DNA of 64,000 bases. Origin: UBA7672 sp040398465. Its GTDB lineage: Bacteria > Pseudomonadota > Alphaproteobacteria > Caulobacterales > Hyphomonadaceae. The stretch spans positions 1 through 64,000 of the forward strand of contig JBBAUA010000014.1 of assembly GCA_040398465.1 (NCBI GenBank), written 5' to 3'. Positions 61,743 to 64,000 of this stretch are shown here, one piece after another. Both the position numbers and the translations under genes were made by a program. The stretch's first letter is position 1. Every line of letters begins with the position of its first letter. Under the pieces are notes generated by a model. The model did not search any database. It was not told the DNA's origin and was given only the letters and a program-made list of their open reading frames with translations.

Positions 61743-61919
61743 GCTTAGATTTCAGCCAGCACCGGTCAGGATACGCTGGGCGGCAAGGGCAACGGCGCGC
61801 CCGCTGAATCAGAGCTGGCGCCTGTCGGTCCGGCCTGATTGCACACATGCGCGAAACGAATTGCAGTTCCACAACGGTTCGTTGTGCTGCGTTCAGGTTG
61901 CGTAGGCAAAATGATCTGC

Positions 61920-62924
61920 ATGAAAAAGCGTTTTGCCCTTCTGGCTCTTCCCCTGGCCTTCGCAGGTCTCGGCGCGTGTTCGACCTACGGGTACGGGTAC
62001 GGCGACTACGGCTACAGCGACTACGGGTACAACACCGGCTACGGCTATGACGATGGCTACGGATACGACGATGGCTACGGCTATGGCGGCTCGTACGGGT
62101 CCAGCGTCTGGCACGACGCATACTATGACAACCACTACGGGACGGTGCATGGCGGCTACTGGGATCTGGACGGGTTCTTCTGGTACCAGTCGATCCTGAA
62201 CGGCCCCTACATCCGCGACCACAACCGCCACTTCCGCCGCGACTACTGGAATGGCGGCAAGCACCATCGCTATGTCGACCGCCGCAACCACAATGGCGGC
62301 CGCGACTGGAACGACCGCGATCGTGATCGCAACACCTACCCGCCGCTGTTCGCAGGCCAGCAGGGCGGCAATCGCGACTGGAACCAGAATCGCGACGGCG
62401 ACCGCAATCGCGGACGCAACAACAATGATCGCGATGAAGACCGCAGTCGAAATGACGACCGTGGCCGAAACGATGACCGCGCGCGCAACGAAGGCGGCAA
62501 TCGCTACAATCCGCCTCCGCTCTTCAGCGGACAGGCCGCGCCGCGCGCGAACCCTGCGCCGCCGCAGCTCGATGGCGCCCCGCGCGGCGGCAATGATCGC
62601 AACCGCGAACGTGGCAATGACGACAACCGCAGCAGGGGCGATGGCGACCGCCGCAACGATGACCGCGCCCGCAACGACAATCGCGGCGAGGGCGGCGGGT
62701 CCCCGCCACTCTTCCGCGGCCAGCAACAGGAAGAGCAGCGCGCCGCACCGGCGCCGCCTCCGCCGCAAGCGCCGCGCGCACAACCAGAGCAGCGCAGCAA
62801 TAACGACAGTGATCGCCCGCAGCGCGGCAAGCAGCGCACCGGTCCGCGCAACAACGATGACAATGACGGCGACCGCGAACGTAGCCGAGGCAACAACCGT
62901 GGCGGCCAGCGCGATCGGGACTAG
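61920..62924 (+). CDS. Low-complexity lipoprotein with Tyr/Gly repeats and three PPLFxGQ motifs
   Basis: A 334-residue lipoprotein (lipobox LGAC, Cys about 20). Residues 22-60 repeat YGYGDYGYSDYGY and DDGYGYDDGYGYGG. A short ordered part follows (VWHDAYYDNHYGTVHGGYW, DLDGFFWYQSIL). The rest is Arg/Asp/Asn-rich with about equal plus and minus charge, broken by three motif copies: YPPLFAGQ, PPPLFSGQ and PPLFRGQ. It should be disordered and anchored to the inner or outer membrane. ATG 61911 is an alternative start. No known family; codon use is like its neighbours. Confidence 0.75.
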   Translation: MKKRFALLALPLAFAGLGACSTYGYGYGDYGYSDYGYNTGYGYDDGYGYDDGYGYGGSYGSSVWHDAYYDNHYGTVHGGYWDLDGFFWYQSILNGPYIRDHNRHFRRDYWNGGKHHRYVDRRNHNGGRDWNDRDRDRNTYPPLFAGQQGGNRDWNQNRDGDRNRGRNNNDRDEDRSRNDDRGRNDDRARNEGGNRYNPPPLFSGQAAPRANPAPPQLDGAPRGGNDRNRERGNDDNRSRGDGDRRNDDRARNDNRGEGGGSPPLFRGQQQEEQRAAPAPPPPQAPRAQPEQRSNNDSDRPQRGKQRTGPRNNDDNDGDRERSRGNNRGGQRDRD

Positions 62925-63048
62925 GCAGTTCCGCTAGAGCAGTATCTGGTTCGCGACGTCGCTATCTGGCAGGTCGTCCCGGCCCTAGCGCGCAGTGTGC
63001 TTCATCTCGAATTGAGTCGCGCACAGGACGCGCGACAGCCAATCCGCC

Positions 63049-63396
63049 TCAGACCGAGAAGCTTGTGCCGCAACCGCAGCCTGACGTCGCATTCGGATTA
63101 TGGATCCGGAACGACGCGCCGATGATCTCGTCGACGAAGTCGATCTCCGATCCCGCCAGGAAGGGCAGGCTGGCTTCGTCCACCACCGCCTTCACGCCAT
63201 CCCGCTCGATCACCCGGTCATCCGCATTCGCCTTTTCCGCGAACCCGAACCGGTAGGAAAACCCCGAACAGCCCCCGCCGATCACCTCGACGCGCAGCAT
63301 CGTCCCTTCCGGCTGCCCGAGGACGATCTTCGCGATGCGCCGCGCCGCAGAGGCGGAGAGGGTGACCTCTGGCGATGTTGTCGCAGTATCTGGCAT
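63049..63396 (-). CDS. erpA: A-type iron-sulfur carrier (ErpA/IscA family)
   Basis: A 115-residue protein with the three conserved cysteines in GGGCSGFSY (Cys43) and SGCGCG (Cys107, Cys109). VTLSASAARRI, LRVEVIGGGCSGF and FRIHNPNATSGCGCG match ErpA. It receives and inserts Fe-S clusters into target proteins such as the IlvD and RlmD types encoded here. ATG 63396 aligns with the family start. Divergent from dgt with 68 bp between the starts, an arrangement common in alphaproteobacteria. Confidence 0.93.
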   Translation of the reverse strand: MPDTATTSPEVTLSASAARRIAKIVLGQPEGTMLRVEVIGGGCSGFSYRFGFAEKANADDRVIERDGVKAVVDEASLPFLAGSEIDFVDEIIGASFRIHNPNATSGCGCGTSFSV

Positions 63397-63464
63397 AGCC
63401 GCCCTGCTTAGGTGTTTCAGACGATTCAGATATGAACTCCGGACTGTATATGGAAGGCGCCTCC

Positions 63465-64000
63465 ATGGCCAAACCATTCTCCCCGCCGCCACGGGCGATC
63501 TTTGCCAGCGATCCGGACCGGTCGCGAGGCCGCCTCCATGCCGAGCCGCCGAGCGCCACGCGGACGGATTTCCAGCGCGATCGCGACCGGATCATCCATG
63601 CCGACGCCTTCCGACGCCTGAAGCAGAAGACGCAGGTGTTCGTCGCTCATGAGGGCGATCATTACCGCACCCGGCTCACCCATTCCCTCGAGGTCGCCCA
63701 GATCGCGCGCACAGCCGCGCGCGTGCTCGGTCTCGACGAGGATCTCGCAGAGACGCTGTCCCTCGCCCACGACATCGGACATCCGCCCTTCGGCCATGCC
63801 GGCGAGACGGCGCTGAACACCGCCATGGCGCCCTATGGCGGTTTCGACCACAACGCACAGGCGCTCCGTGTTCTCACAAAGCTGGAGCAGCGCTATCCGC
63901 AGTTCGACGGTCTCAACCTCACCTGGGAAACCCTCGAAGGCGTCATCAAGCACAACGGTCCCCTCGTGACCCCCCAGACCGGCATCGACAGCCTGCCGAC
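63465..64000 (+). CDS. dgt: Deoxyguanosinetriphosphate triphosphohydrolase-like protein (partial, runs off the right edge)
   Basis: The first 178 residues of an HD-domain dNTPase. FRRLKQKTQVF, RTRLTHSLEVAQIART (first metal His) and LAHDIGHPPFGHAGE (HD pair) are diagnostic, and FDHNAQALRVLTKLE follows. It cleaves dGTP or other dNTPs to the nucleoside and triphosphate. Three in-frame ATGs (63432, 63450, 63465) are possible; 63465 has GGAAGG seven bases upstream. The C-terminus lies outside the window. Confidence 0.93.
   Translation, partial: MAKPFSPPPRAIFASDPDRSRGRLHAEPPSATRTDFQRDRDRIIHADAFRRLKQKTQVFVAHEGDHYRTRLTHSLEVAQIARTAARVLGLDEDLAETLSLAHDIGHPPFGHAGETALNTAMAPYGGFDHNAQALRVLTKLEQRYPQFDGLNLTWETLEGVIKHNGPLVTPQTGIDSLP

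Noticed and set aside
1..64000. CRISPR arrays, insertion sequences and prophage genes
   Set aside because: No regularly spaced repeats, transposase or structural phage genes were seen in any frame.

Overview
The window is high-GC, gene-dense chromosomal DNA from an alphaproteobacterium. Gene order pcm-like / tolC / popZ / valS, an Irr-type Fur regulator with its own iron control element, a large TonB-dependent receptor and several HWE/TetR/winged-helix regulators point to the Caulobacterales-Hyphomonadaceae side of the class; the genus cannot be named from sequence alone. One 100-N scaffold gap lies at 59900-59999. Both edge genes are cut: a 5-oxoprolinase-type protein at the left edge and dGTPase at the right.

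Layout. 1-14 kb: a fused hydantoinase A/B protein, a periplasmic Ntn-hydrolase (penicillin/AHL acylase family), a family 2 glycosyltransferase followed across a REP-like palindrome, then an acyl-CoA catabolic block (CoA-transferase, CitE-like lyase, acyl-CoA dehydrogenase, GST-fold protein, divergent thiolase) and an HWE-type sensor kinase. 14-26 kb: a membrane-anchored winged-helix regulator, TetR divergent from a serine hydrolase, kynureninase divergent from an HGGxW alpha/beta hydrolase, a Crp/Fnr gene broken by one in-frame TGA, irr, a CaiB/BaiF CoA-transferase, and two divergent genes carrying RyR domains, one joined to membrane segments and a TrkA-N domain. 25-31 kb: a tandem double-TetR regulator, a periplasmic protein and a TonB-dependent receptor with a strong terminator.

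31-38 kb: rlmD-mntP-hrpB overlap on the minus strand; modB-modC-modA (molybdate import) on the plus strand. 38-48 kb: an exported redoxin / cytochrome c / copper-monooxygenase-like / EF-hand protein, a single-domain response regulator, tRNA-Asn and tRNA-Cys, then pcm-tolC-popZ-valS and an exported asparaginase-like enzyme. 48-57 kb: aldo/keto reductase, DoxX, a second redoxin-like protein, a DUF2855 protein, a type II toxin-antitoxin pair, ilvD and three small or membrane genes. 57-64 kb: a TIR protein with a membrane anchor and cysteine-containing exported domain, xthA, a TonB-C-like lipoprotein, exbD, a PhyH-family dioxygenase split by the scaffold gap, a nitroreductase, a low-complexity lipoprotein with three PPLFxGQ motifs, erpA and dgt.

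There is no sign of an integrated phage, insertion sequence, CRISPR array or plasmid region. The strongest candidates for new biology are the 686-residue multidomain copper/heme/calcium protein with its cysteine-less redoxin paralogue, the divergent RyR gene pair, and the membrane TIR protein. The sequence-level oddities with the clearest evidence are the false assembly gap, the nonsense codon in the Crp gene and the iron control element next to the irr start codon.
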